NCBI GenBank assembly: GCA_050733935.1
Contig: JBOHUC010000029.1
Span: 1-50,921 of the forward strand
From: JBOHUC01 sp050733935
GTDB taxonomy: Bacteria > Eisenbacteria > RBG-16-71-46 > DASYSL01
Reading direction: 5' to 3'
Length of the DNA stretch: 50,921 nt
The position numbers and the translations under genes were made by a program. Under the pieces are notes generated by a model. It ran no database searches. It saw nothing but the letters and a program-made list of their open reading frames with translations, and was not told the origin of the DNA. How positions within the stretch are numbered: the first letter of the stretch is position 1; each line of letters opens with the position of its first letter. Positions 1 to 9,665 of this stretch are shown piece after piece.

Positions 1-2
1 GT

Positions 3-1574
3 CGTGGCGTGCTCGGCCCGGGCGGCTTCGGCCGTGCGGCGCGCGCTCTCGAGCGCGCGGCGCGCGAGTGCCTGTTCGGTGCGCTCGAGCATCCGGCGAG
101 CTTCGCGATCCGCGGCGTCGACGTCGAGCACGGCGCGGAAGTCCGCGCGGGCGCGCTCGAGCTCCCCGGCGGCGAACGCGTCCATCGCCTGTGCGAACCG
201 TACGCGGATCTCGTTCGTGCGGCGAGCCCGGCGATCGCTCTCCTCGCGGCAACGCGCAATACCGAGCGCGACCGAGCTGTCGGCGGGTGCGAGTGCGAGT
301 GCCTCGCTCCACACGATCGCCGCACTCGCGAACTCCTCGCCCTCCTCGAGCCGGCGGGCCTTCTCCTTCAAGATCGCGATCTGGAGCGCGCGCGCCTCCG
401 GATGCCCAGGCTCGAGCGTGTCGAGCAGCGCCAGGATGCCGAGCGCCTCGTCGAGCTCGCCGCGGACTTGTGCCGCGTTCGCGCGCTCGAGCATGCCAGC
501 CACCTGCTCCTTCTGCCGTTCCTGGAACGCCTCGGCCAGGCGCCGCTCGACCTGCTCGTCCTCGCGCCGGAGCTCGGCCAGACGGCTCTCCTCGGTGGTC
601 GCCCCGAACTGGAAGCGGACACCGGCGCGGTGGCTGGTCGCGATCTCCTGGTTCTCGAACGCGTACTCGACGCTCACGTCGCGCAGTTGGAGTCCGACGC
701 CGGCGGTGAACATGCCGTCGTTCATGCCGAGCCTCATGGCCGCGGCCGGATGGAGCCGGAACTCGAGCCCGGCGCAGAGATTCGGATTCGTCGAAGCCGC
801 CTTCGAGACGTCGATCTCCGCGAGGAATCCCTGCCCGCCCGGCGTCACCGTCTGCCAGGCGAGCCCGGAGCGCCACGAGAACGGATCGGACACGCTCTCC
901 TGATCGAGCCGGATCGCGGGCGCCACCGCGTTCCGAAGCGAGAGCCCCCACCTAAGTCCGTCGGCCCACGGTGCGCGGAGCCCGATCAGACTTGCAGGCC
1001 GCGCGTGGACTCCGAGGTCGACACCGAGACCGCTGCCTGAATAGCCGGCCAGCGACTGGTGTTGCAGCTTGACGGCGCCGCCCAGGCTCCACGTGTCGTT
1101 GAGCGCGCGGCCGTAACCGAGCGCGACTTCGATCTCGGAGTCCTTGATCTCGCCCCCGAGCGGAACGTTCCGCGCGTCGCGCGCGTCGATGTCCCCCACT
1201 CCAAAATGCCGGAAGACGAGCCCGCCCGTTCCCCAGCGCCAGTTCGGCAGCGCGACCGCGACGTACGACTCGGTCACTCCGAAGCCGAGCTCGAGCGACT
1301 GCACGCCCTGGAGCTCGGCCCGAGGGAGCCGCCCGAGCCCGGCGGGATTCCACAGGACGGCACTCGCGTCGTCCGCGGTCGCCACGAACGCCGTCCCCAT
1401 CGCGAGCGCCCGGTTCCCGGCGCCGTAGGCGAACACCGACTGCGTCCCGCCGTCCTCGGCGGCCCGGGCCTGTGGAGCGCCCGCGCCGAGCCCGAATCCG
1501 AGTGCGCAGGCGAACGCGCACGCGGACGCGACGCCGAGGCCGCGCATGCGCCCCGAGCTCCCGCGCGGGCTCAT
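3..1574 (-). CDS. PorV/PorQ-like outer-membrane barrel protein with C-terminal TPR region (3' end outside window)
   Basis: At least 524 residues are visible and the frame runs off the left edge without a stop. An N-terminal signal (hydrophobic stretch about residues 13-30 ending in AxA) is followed by the hallmark of the PorV/UPF0164 family: an early GNRALAMGTAFVATADDASA segment and then a WNPAG motif. Beta-strand-like sequence continues to about residue 330 and ends with VEYAFE and VRFQFG strands. Residues of about 355-520 are charged and helical with TPR-like units, for example around GELDEALGILALLD. In Bacteroidetes PorV works with type IX secretion; that role here is inference. The ATG overlaps the TGA of the giant FlgD-tailed protein upstream (ATGA), so the two are translationally coupled and may act together at the cell surface. 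An alternative in-frame ATG lies nine codons downstream. Confidence 0.8.
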   Translation of the reverse strand, partial: MSPRGSSGRMRGLGVASACAFACALGFGLGAGAPQARAAEDGGTQSVFAYGAGNRALAMGTAFVATADDASAVLWNPAGLGRLPRAELQGVQSLELGFGVTESYVAVALPNWRWGTGGLVFRHFGVGDIDARDARNVPLGGEIKDSEIEVALGYGRALNDTWSLGGAVKLQHQSLAGYSGSGLGVDLGVHARPASLIGLRAPWADGLRWGLSLRNAVAPAIRLDQESVSDPFSWRSGLAWQTVTPGGQGFLAEIDVSKAASTNPNLCAGLEFRLHPAAAMRLGMNDGMFTAGVGLQLRDVSVEYAFENQEIATSHRAGVRFQFGATTEESRLAELRREDEQVERRLAEAFQERQKEQVAGMLERANAAQVRGELDEALGILALLDTLEPGHPEARALQIAILKEKARRLEEGEEFASAAIVWSEALALAPADSSVALGIARCREESDRRARRTNEIRVRFAQAMDAFAAGELERARADFRAVLDVDAADREARRMLERTEQALARRALESARRTAEAARAEHAT

Positions 1575-4500
1575 CGCACCACCGCCACTTTGCGGCGCAG
1601 GAGATCGGCCCGGCCGTCGTCGAACCGCACTTCGAGCTCGGCCAGGTAGACGCCGTTTCGCACCACGTCGGCGCGCCCGTTGCGACCGTCCCAGACGTCG
1701 CTCTGCTGCAATCCGGGCGCGCGCGACACGCCGTCGAGCAGCGTCGCGACCGGTTCCCCCCGCAACGTCAGGATGCGAAGCGAAACGCGTCCCGATCCGG
1801 GCAGGAAGTAGACGAACGTCGTGGCTTCGCGTCCGGCCGCGAACGGATTCGGGAAGTTCGAATAGCTGGCCGCGAGATTCGCCTCGGAGAAGCCGCCGGA
1901 CTCGGTCCAGAACGGGAATGCGGTTCCGGGCTCCGGCCGCACGTCGATCGCGAGCAGCGCACTCGCGGGCTGAATCACCCCGATGTCCGTACGGTCGAAT
2001 CCCACGCTCACGTGCGGTGCCGTCGCACCGGTGCGCGTCACGAGCAGGATCTCGAGCGCGACCGTCTCGCCCGGCGCGATCGACAGGCTGTCGTCACCGG
2101 CCAGGTGCGCGGTAAGCGAATCCGGCGTGAGCGCGGCACTCCACGCCCAGAGCGACCCGTTCCGCCACGCTTCGACACGCGACGCGACGGTCCCGACCGG
2201 GAGGGCCGCGGCGTTGCGGTCGCGTGCGCGAACCGTGAGATGGTCGAGCGGAATCGGACCAGCGCCCTGCGGGTCCGTGTTGTGGAGCGCAAGGCGTGCC
2301 ACGGAGACCGCCTGGCCATCCGCCACGAGGACTGCGGGCATCCGGCTCGTCATACCGACCGCAAGCTCGCGCGCGGGCGGGACGAGGCGTCCGAGCCCCG
2401 AACGCACCGGCAGGTCCGCCTCGGATTCGCCCACGAGCGTCACCGGCGAGCCCAGGTTCGCGTCGCGCACCACGAAGAGCCCGGCGGGCACGATGAGCTC
2501 GAGGAATCCCGAAGGTGCGGACGCATCCACATCGATCCGCACTTCGAGCGTATCGGTGTCGCCCGCTTCGACGAGCATCCCCGGGAGGCCGATCCCGACG
2601 CGATTCCCGCTCGAAGGGAGACTCGTGATCTCCGCGACGCTCGCGCCGTTCCACCACACTTCGGCCCGGTCGAGCAGAGCGCTCGGAACGAGCGGCCGCC
2701 TGAGATCGTCGACGCATTCGAACACGAGACTGTCGGCGCGCACGCGCGCGGTCCCGACCACTCCCGGGTGACGCACGACGGTCCGGAACGCGAGCACGTT
2801 TCGTTCGCCGATCGGAACCACCGCGGGCAGGGCCCGCGTGCTTCGCACGACCACCGTTTCGGCCCGGGCTTCGACCGTGACCCGGCCTCCGCGAATCGAG
2901 TCGGGCGCGAACGTCACGAGCACCGGAACGTGCGTCGTCGCGTCCCGCGCGTCGACGTGTGTCGAATCGAGGAATCGCGCGCCGAACGGTCCGAGCGGGG
3001 CCCCCGACGCGATGTCTCCCACGAGCACGAGATCGACCGGCGCGTTCGCCCCGAGCTCGAGCGGCGGACCGAACGCAATCGTGAGCGATTCGGGATCCGA
3101 TGCGGTCAGCACGCGCCGCGCGATGGCGAGGCCGCCGGACTCGATCCGGAGCTCCGCGAGGGAGCGGCCCGGCTCGGGTCGATCGCCCGTGCTGTCGGTG
3201 AGCGCGAGCGCGAGCGAGGTGACCCGCACGGCCGACGAGATGCCGCTCACCCCCACGTTCTCGAGACGGAACCGAACGAGAGGAACGCCCGTGTTGCCGC
3301 GACCAACGCGTACGGTGTCCTGTGCGAGCGCGGTTACTTCGAGCTGCGTCGCTTCGGCGACGACGTTCGCCACACCGGAGCGCACCGGATACGTCCCGAC
3401 CGCGAGCCGAATCGAAACCGGGGCTCCGCTCGTCACGTCCTGGGCCTCGATTCGCGTGCTGTCGTCGATCACGACCCGGAACGTGGGAACGACCGTGTCG
3501 GACGCCAGGTCGATCCGAAGACTCAGGGTCGTGGGCTGCGCACCGGTGACGACCGCCGGTGTGGCGAGCGGCAGGTCGATCTCCGATCCCGACGTCTCGA
3601 GGCCGGTCTTGACCCCATAGACGTTCGTTCCTTCGCTCACTGTCACGCGATCGAGCAGGTCCGCCGGCACGATCGGCGCTCCGGTTTCGCCCTCGAGCCG
3701 GATGCGCAACCGGTCGATGCGCACGTCGGACGCCTCGAGCCCACCGGGCTGGAACAGCGTGAGGCTGAACGGAACGACGTTCTGCTGCCCGCGATTGACA
3801 CGCGGCGGCATGGTCTGAACGGGCGTGAGCTCGAGCACTTCCGCCGCGAGGTAGATGCGGTGGAGGTTCGACGACACGCCGGGAGCCGCGCGCGGCAGGC
3901 CGCTTGGATCGCCCGTACCGGCCGCCACGCCCGTGAATCGCGTTTCGCCGACCGACTCCGCGCGGAATTGCCACTCGAAGGTGTCGATCGCCGCGGGCGC
4001 GAGGTCGAACGTCGCCGGCACCGGACCCGAGAGCTGGGTGACCAGCGCATCGTCGGTCGGCGCGAGCGACGGGAGGATCGACCGGATCGTCTCGGCACTC
4101 GCGTTGCGCACGGCCATCACGACGCGGATCGTCTGTCCCACCGTGCTCGCGCGCGGCACGGAAACCGTGGCGAGCAGCGGGGCCGAGCTCAGGAGGAGCG
4201 CTTCCGCGTTCGCCACCGGAAGATCGCGCGGTCCATCGTTCCCGGATTCGTACTGGATGCCATCGACGGGAACGGCGAACCGGACGGTCGCGGACTCGGC
4301 CGGTGCGCTGCCGACGACGACCGAAACGAACAGCCGCACGCCGGGGGACGACACGGATTCGCTCAAGAGCGCGCTCGTCCAGCTGCCGCCCCCGAACGTG
4401 AGCGGACCGAGCGCCACGTCGTCACCGCCGAACGCTCCGTCGCCGCCGTCGCGCCACAAATCGATCGAAGCGAAGTCGCCGCTCGTCGCCGTCCCGAGGT

Positions 4501-7500
4501 TCACGACCCGCACCCCCCGCAGGAGATCCGGCGCGTAGCCGTTCGCCGGCACGACGAGGTCGAGCGCGAGGATCGGGCCGGCATCGGGACCGACCGTCGC
4601 GGCCGGCGCTCCACGGTTCGTCACCTGGCCGGCCACGAAGCCGTCCAGAGTCCAGCGCGCGCCCGAGTCGAGCGGCCAGAGTGCCGTCGTGATCGTGGGC
4701 TCGGCGAAGACCACACTGTTCGGACCGGCGAGCGTCGCTCCCAGCACGTCGCCGTCGCGGGCGCCGGTGAGCGACACTTCGGCGGTCACGAAGAGCTGGC
4801 GGCTCGCAAGCGGCAGGAGCGTCACGTCGAGGCCGTTGAACGTCGCCGCCCCGTTCTGGAAGAAGCCCGTCGCGAGCACCGGATCGACGCTCGGATCGCC
4901 GAGCACGCCGTCGCCGTCTCCATCCGCCCGCAGCGTGAGGAGCCGGTACTCGCCGTCGAGCTCCGCACCCGTGCCAGGACCGATCGCGTTTCGGTCGAGC
5001 ACGATCGTTTCGAGGGTGCGCGCGGCGGAGTAGTTGTTCGTGAGGGCGAGCTGAAGAAGCGTGAGCCCGCGGTCCCCGGGAGCCGCGGGACCTCCCGAGA
5101 CGGGAATCGCGACCAGCGACACGCGGTCCAGGTTGCTGATCGTGAGCTGCCCGGGATTCGCGACCGGCACGTCGAGCGGCCCGCTGTTCCCGCTCGCCAT
5201 GCCGACCCCCAGGTCCGGTGAGGCGAGCAGCGCGAGTTTCACGGTCGCGTTCTCGGTGGCATTTGGGGCGGCGTCCACGGTGACGAACACGCGTTTGCCA
5301 GCGAGCGGGACCGCGACCCCGAGGCCGGTGAGCTGCCAGCGGTCGCCGCCCGTGAACGGGAGCGGGCCGAGCGCCGTGTCCGCGGCCGGCGAGAACACGC
5401 CGTCGCCATCGTCCGCCCAGGCCTCGAGGCCCGCGATGTCCCGTCCGTCGATCGCGGTCCCCTGGTTCACGACCGCGACGCGCGTGAGCATGTCCGTCAC
5501 GTAACCGTTCGGCGGCAGGAGCACGTCGAGCGCGAGCTGGTCGGTCGTGCCCGGATGGAGCGCGGCCGGACCAACAGGAAATGCGGTGATCTGGACGGCC
5601 GTCATCCCGTCCACGGTGAGCCCGCCCGGAGCGCCGACGGGCCACGCGTTCCGGAACGTCACCGGCGACTCGAATGTGACATCGAAGGCCCCTGTCACTT
5701 CGAGATCGAGCAGGTCGCCGTCGCGCATGGAGCGCGGTGCGTCGATCGCGACGAACAGCCGGTCGGTCGCGAGCTCGCCGAGCTTTTCCTCGAGCGGCGC
5801 GAACGTGACGGCACCGTCGATTGCGGACGTGCGGAGGATCTCCTTGTCCTGTCCCGGATCGAACACGCCGTTCCCGTCGTCGCGGTGGAGAACGAGCTCC
5901 CCGAGCTCGGCGTCGAGCGCCTCGCGGTTCCCGGGTCCCACGGTGCGGTTCGCGAGGACAAGGCTCGTGAGCGTTCGGATTTCCGGGTACTGATTGATCG
6001 AGCGCAGGGTCAGAAGGAGCGTTTCCTTGGACCCCGGCCGCAGGGAACCCGGCGTCTGCTGCGCGGTCAGCTCGATGCCACCCGCCACCACGTTAAGGGC
6101 GAGGGTCGTGTCCGCGTTCGAGTCGCGCAGCCGGATTCCGGTCGCGAGTTCCGTTCCGGAGGCGATCCCCTGGACCGCGAGCGGAGCGAGCAGCGCATCC
6201 GTCAGGACATCGATCGAGAAGGCGAGCGCCGTCGTCACCCCGGGAGGCAGGACGACAGGCAGCGCAGGACTCATGACGACCGCGAACTCGTCGTCGGCGT
6301 CGCCCGGAATCGCTCGGCTGAACCGGAGATCGAGCGTGTCGAGCTCGACCGCGTTCGGCGCCAGGTTTTCGATGCGGACCGTGAGGTCCACCCGCGTCTG
6401 CCCCTGGTACACGGTGCTCGGGCCGGTCACCGAACGGACGGCGATCGCACGTGCCGGCCGCACCGTGACGAGCGCCGTGTCCGCGAAGGTCCCGCTCTGG
6501 GCGATGACACGCCCGTCCCCGGGAGTGGTCGCGGTGAACGCCCCGGTCGACGTGCCGATCGAACCGATGCCTCCCTCGACGCGCCACGTCACGACCGCGG
6601 ACACCGCATTGCCGTGCGCATCACGGCCGCTGGCCGAGAACGTGAGCGAGCTGTCGGGGAACATCACGGCCGCGGTTGGCGCCACGTCGAGGCTCGCGAG
6701 CGGACCGGGGAGGACGCTCACGGTCCAGTTGTTGCCGTCCGGCTGACCGTTTGCGTCGCCTTCCGTGCCCGTCTGGGGGGGCACGGGGGTCGAAGCATCG
6801 TCGTACAGGACGACGAACGGGGCCCCGGTCGCGTCAGTGGCGATGGGCGCATCCGCGACCACGAAGAGCCGGATCAGCTTGTTGGTCATGACCCGCGCGG
6901 CAAGAACAGCCTCCGCCGATCCGGGGCCGCTCCGGTCTTCGAACGACACCGGGATTCCCGCCACGCTCACTCCGGTGACCACCGGCGTGCCCCAGCCTGG
7001 CGGCAGCGTGGCGCGCACGCGATCGACACCTGTGTCCGACGCCTGGACGAGCGGCAGCACGAACACGGAGAGCGCCTGGCCCGTCGTGCCTGCGGTCACG
7101 GCGTGCGGCGTCACTTCGGCGAGCGCGACCTGTGCCGCGAGCCCGGAGGTGACGACGGTGGCACGCAGCGCGACGTTGCTCGTGCCCGACTTCATGGTCG
7201 GCCCCATGCCCGCGAGCCGGAGCGCGAGCGCACCCGTGTACGACTGCTCCGGAATCGCAGGCGGATGATCGAGCCACAGGTGGAGCTCCGCCGGCACCGC
7301 CTCCTCGCTGTCCTGTGGCGGGCCCGGAAGAAGCGCGGTCCAGCTCGTGTCCATGTCACCCCCGCCCACGCCATCGGCACGGAACGCCCAGTGGAGCCGG
7401 GGCGCGGGCCCGAGCAGATGGAGCGTGTCGGCGGGGTTCGCGAGACCGACGAGGTCTCCCGCCTGCCCCTCGAGCGTGAACGCGGAGTTCGACTCGAGCT

Positions 7501-9460
7501 CGAGGCGGAGCCGGGCATCCGGCGGGGTCGCAAGCGGCAGGCGGATCGCGCCCGGATGCCCCGGGCTGAACGCGCCCAGCGGGTCGAGCGCACGCAGGAC
7601 GAGGCGCGTCGCGGCATCGAGTCCATTCAACTCGGCCTGCGTGGTTCGAAGAGGTGTGACGCTCGTCGCGCGCGCGACGGCGCTCCACTCGCCGGTGTTC
7701 GAAGCTCGGGCGATCCGGCCGACGACGAACGCGAGCCGGGCCGTGGCGATGCCGGTCGTGGTGTCGCTCTCATCGAACACGCTGAGCGCGGGAAGCACGC
7801 TCCAGCTCGTGCCGGTCGGCGCGAGCAGCTTCCATGCGGGGCTCGTACCGCGCGCCCACGAAAACGAAGCCCCGAACGCAGGCTTGTTCGCCGAGCCCTC
7901 CGCACTCGGATGCTCAAGGTCGATTTCGAGCCCGTTCACGTCCTGTAGGCCGTCCCCGTCGCTCAACTCGATGTCGAGGAACATCGTGTCGCCCGGAGCG
8001 AGCGTGTTGGTCGCGAGCCCGCGTTCATCGCGCAGCTTGAGCGAATGGATCTGAGTCAGTCGCTCGGAGACGACCGTGACCGTCGAGGTGTCGCGCAGCG
8101 CGCCGTAGCGCGCGACGAGCTTCACGGTTCCGACAGCAGCGGCGCAGAACTGGAGGCTCGCGTCGACCGTCCCGGCGGATTTCGGAATCACCTGCACGCT
8201 GTCGGGCTGGAGCGCGAACACGTTCCCGAGGGCGTCGCCCCCGACGAGCGTCATCGGGAGGCAGGTGAGATTCGTCATCTGCGCCACGTCCGGCGTGAGG
8301 TCGATCGAGGTCGGCGGCGAGTTCGTGACCTGGAGAATCCAGTCATCCCCGTTTCCCGGAATGCGATCGGCGTTCCCGGGCCAGGTCTGCTGATATCCCA
8401 CGCCCGGAGTCGACGTGTCGTCCACGGTGACCGGAAGCTCGAGGCCCGTGGACGAAGCCGATGCGGCGACGTTCACGCGCACGTCGAGCTGAACCTGCCC
8501 GACCGTGCGGATCCGCGGCACGCGGAACGTGACATCAGTACCGTCGTCCGACCACGACACGAGCGATGTCGGGATGGACGCTCCCCCGACCACAAGGCGG
8601 TCCACCGCTGAGATGGCGAGCCCTCCGCCGTGGGAGACGATAATCGCGTCGAAACCGGTGGCCGCGCCGCTCGGGGTCGCACCCTGCCCATCCACGTCGA
8701 GCCAGATCGTGAGCGCCACGTTTCTCGCGTCCTGGCGCACGGTCCGCGGCTGGATCTCGGCCGTCGCTTCACGGATTGCGGGCGGTTCGTCGGTCGAATG
8801 AATGACCAGCCGGGGACGCTGAGTCGCGGTCCCGTATTCGCTCGCCCGGAGGGTGACTTCGCGCCCTGGTTCCGTGCGGTCCGGGTCGAGGAGGAGGCCG
8901 TAGTTCGGGAGCGCTCCCGTATTCCAGGCCTGGACCACGGGGCCGACCTGCCATTGCACCGTCGAGTTGTTCGTGGCGGTCGAAACCAGCCCACGATCCA
9001 GCCAGAACGGGATATGCGTACCGCCGGGCGTGGTCCAAAGGATCGGGATCACGAGCTCGACGCTGCGACGCGACCACGTGACCTCGGCTTCATCCCAGCT
9101 CTCCGTGAGCGGATAGACCCGCGCGTCGATCGGGACCGTGCTGTTGCTCCCGGACTGCCGGAGCTCGAGCCAGGCCCGGAGCACGGTCCGGCCGGAGAGC
9201 CCGCTCAGGGGGAAGCGGATAACCGCATTGCGCGTCTTGTTGTCGGTCTCCGCGCGGATGCGCAGGTCGGAATCGTCGCCGCGGTTCTCGGTCGGATTGT
9301 CCTCGCGCAGATGCGCGTCTTCGCCCGCCGCGCCGGGTTGAATGATGGTCGTAAACGTGACGGCGCGCGCTGTCCCTGCGTGCAGCGCCACGAGGAGCGC
9401 GCATGCAGCGACGAATGAAAACGCCCGTTCGCACGGACGAGGAAGGGGGCCGGACCGCAT
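1571..9460 (-). CDS. Giant secreted DNRLRE / Ig-like repeat protein with FlgD-type C-terminal domain
   Basis: This is a 2629-residue exported protein. It starts with a Sec-type signal (hydrophobic core about residues 14-30, AxA site). A DNRLRE-like domain follows (about 35-215), with conserved INPUT-like features such as VIRFPLSGL, the DSW-type WDEAEVTW strand and YGT near its end. A Big_2/Ig-like domain lies at about 920-1000. Four modules of about 160 residues carry an acidic DG[DN]G loop near residues 1193, 1348, 1512 and 1669. A second repeat type with LLDR appears near 1930 and 2270. The end (about 2533-2629) has NFPNPF and a WDGRN...GVY signature, the FlgD-Ig/type IX-like sorting domain of FCB bacteria. 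It probably acts as a cell-surface or extracellular structural or adhesive protein. The RBS for the chosen ATG is poor, but the signal peptide starts right after it. Its stop overlaps the PorV-like gene. Confidence 0.85.
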   Translation of the reverse strand: MRSGPLPRPCERAFSFVAACALLVALHAGTARAVTFTTIIQPGAAGEDAHLREDNPTENRGDDSDLRIRAETDNKTRNAVIRFPLSGLSGRTVLRAWLELRQSGSNSTVPIDARVYPLTESWDEAEVTWSRRSVELVIPILWTTPGGTHIPFWLDRGLVSTATNNSTVQWQVGPVVQAWNTGALPNYGLLLDPDRTEPGREVTLRASEYGTATQRPRLVIHSTDEPPAIREATAEIQPRTVRQDARNVALTIWLDVDGQGATPSGAATGFDAIIVSHGGGLAISAVDRLVVGGASIPTSLVSWSDDGTDVTFRVPRIRTVGQVQLDVRVNVAASASSTGLELPVTVDDTSTPGVGYQQTWPGNADRIPGNGDDWILQVTNSPPTSIDLTPDVAQMTNLTCLPMTLVGGDALGNVFALQPDSVQVIPKSAGTVDASLQFCAAAVGTVKLVARYGALRDTSTVTVVSERLTQIHSLKLRDERGLATNTLAPGDTMFLDIELSDGDGLQDVNGLEIDLEHPSAEGSANKPAFGASFSWARGTSPAWKLLAPTGTSWSVLPALSVFDESDTTTGIATARLAFVVGRIARASNTGEWSAVARATSVTPLRTTQAELNGLDAATRLVLRALDPLGAFSPGHPGAIRLPLATPPDARLRLELESNSAFTLEGQAGDLVGLANPADTLHLLGPAPRLHWAFRADGVGGGDMDTSWTALLPGPPQDSEEAVPAELHLWLDHPPAIPEQSYTGALALRLAGMGPTMKSGTSNVALRATVVTSGLAAQVALAEVTPHAVTAGTTGQALSVFVLPLVQASDTGVDRVRATLPPGWGTPVVTGVSVAGIPVSFEDRSGPGSAEAVLAARVMTNKLIRLFVVADAPIATDATGAPFVVLYDDASTPVPPQTGTEGDANGQPDGNNWTVSVLPGPLASLDVAPTAAVMFPDSSLTFSASGRDAHGNAVSAVVTWRVEGGIGSIGTSTGAFTATTPGDGRVIAQSGTFADTALVTVRPARAIAVRSVTGPSTVYQGQTRVDLTVRIENLAPNAVELDTLDLRFSRAIPGDADDEFAVVMSPALPVVLPPGVTTALAFSIDVLTDALLAPLAVQGIASGTELATGIRLRDSNADTTLALNVVAGGIELTAQQTPGSLRPGSKETLLLTLRSINQYPEIRTLTSLVLANRTVGPGNREALDAELGELVLHRDDGNGVFDPGQDKEILRTSAIDGAVTFAPLEEKLGELATDRLFVAIDAPRSMRDGDLLDLEVTGAFDVTFESPVTFRNAWPVGAPGGLTVDGMTAVQITAFPVGPAALHPGTTDQLALDVLLPPNGYVTDMLTRVAVVNQGTAIDGRDIAGLEAWADDGDGVFSPAADTALGPLPFTGGDRWQLTGLGVAVPLAGKRVFVTVDAAPNATENATVKLALLASPDLGVGMASGNSGPLDVPVANPGQLTISNLDRVSLVAIPVSGGPAAPGDRGLTLLQLALTNNYSAARTLETIVLDRNAIGPGTGAELDGEYRLLTLRADGDGDGVLGDPSVDPVLATGFFQNGAATFNGLDVTLLPLASRQLFVTAEVSLTGARDGDVLGATLAGPNSVVFAEPTITTALWPLDSGARWTLDGFVAGQVTNRGAPAATVGPDAGPILALDLVVPANGYAPDLLRGVRVVNLGTATSGDFASIDLWRDGGDGAFGGDDVALGPLTFGGGSWTSALLSESVSSPGVRLFVSVVVGSAPAESATVRFAVPVDGIQYESGNDGPRDLPVANAEALLLSSAPLLATVSVPRASTVGQTIRVVMAVRNASAETIRSILPSLAPTDDALVTQLSGPVPATFDLAPAAIDTFEWQFRAESVGETRFTGVAAGTGDPSGLPRAAPGVSSNLHRIYLAAEVLELTPVQTMPPRVNRGQQNVVPFSLTLFQPGGLEASDVRIDRLRIRLEGETGAPIVPADLLDRVTVSEGTNVYGVKTGLETSGSEIDLPLATPAVVTGAQPTTLSLRIDLASDTVVPTFRVVIDDSTRIEAQDVTSGAPVSIRLAVGTYPVRSGVANVVAEATQLEVTALAQDTVRVGRGNTGVPLVRFRLENVGVSGISSAVRVTSLALALTDSTGDRPEPGRSLAELRIESGGLAIARRVLTASDPESLTIAFGPPLELGANAPVDLVLVGDIASGAPLGPFGARFLDSTHVDARDATTHVPVLVTFAPDSIRGGRVTVEARAETVVVRSTRALPAVVPIGERNVLAFRTVVRHPGVVGTARVRADSLVFECVDDLRRPLVPSALLDRAEVWWNGASVAEITSLPSSGNRVGIGLPGMLVEAGDTDTLEVRIDVDASAPSGFLELIVPAGLFVVRDANLGSPVTLVGESEADLPVRSGLGRLVPPARELAVGMTSRMPAVLVADGQAVSVARLALHNTDPQGAGPIPLDHLTVRARDRNAAALPVGTVASRVEAWRNGSLWAWSAALTPDSLTAHLAGDDSLSIAPGETVALEILLVTRTGATAPHVSVGFDRTDIGVIQPASALLAIDVRPEPGTAFPFWTESGGFSEANLAASYSNFPNPFAAGREATTFVYFLPGSGRVSLRILTLRGEPVATLLDGVSRAPGLQQSDVWDGRNGRADVVRNGVYLAELEVRFDDGRADLLRRKVAVVR

Positions 9461-9622
9461 GGCCCTGTTATCGGCGGAACGGGTTACGAACTACGCGGTT
9501 ATCGGCGTTTCGAGGGAGCGCGGCTGCGTGCGTGCGGAGGCCCGCGAATCATTGACAACGGATGCAATTACAATGGCTTATGAAGTCGGGTCGGACGGTC
9601 GTGAGTGGCAAGACCCACGCCA

Positions 9623-9646
9623 CCGCGCCACCGAATGGTGGCGCGG
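9623..9646 (-). terminator. Perfect 10-bp stem-loop after the sulfatase gene
   Basis: CCGCGCCACC and GGTGGCGCGG are separated by the four bases GAAT, giving a perfect 10-bp stem with a tetraloop. It lies 20 bp beyond the sulfatase stop codon on the minus strand. There is no clear T-run on either side, so it may be a Rho-assisted stop or an mRNA-stabilising hairpin rather than a classic intrinsic terminator. The neighbouring stretch 9540-9590 is conspicuously AT-richer than the surroundings and is the likely promoter area for the giant surface protein, although I could not assign -35/-10 boxes. Confidence 0.5.
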
Positions 9647-9665
9647 CGGTCGGGTCACTTCCTCG

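Noticed and set aside
1472..5221. Long plus-strand open frame (1249 codons) opposite the giant surface protein
   Set aside because: It is arginine/histidine-rich, has no domain pattern, and mirrors the coding frame of the minus-strand gene with signal peptide and FlgD tail. Typical of GC-rich antisense frames.
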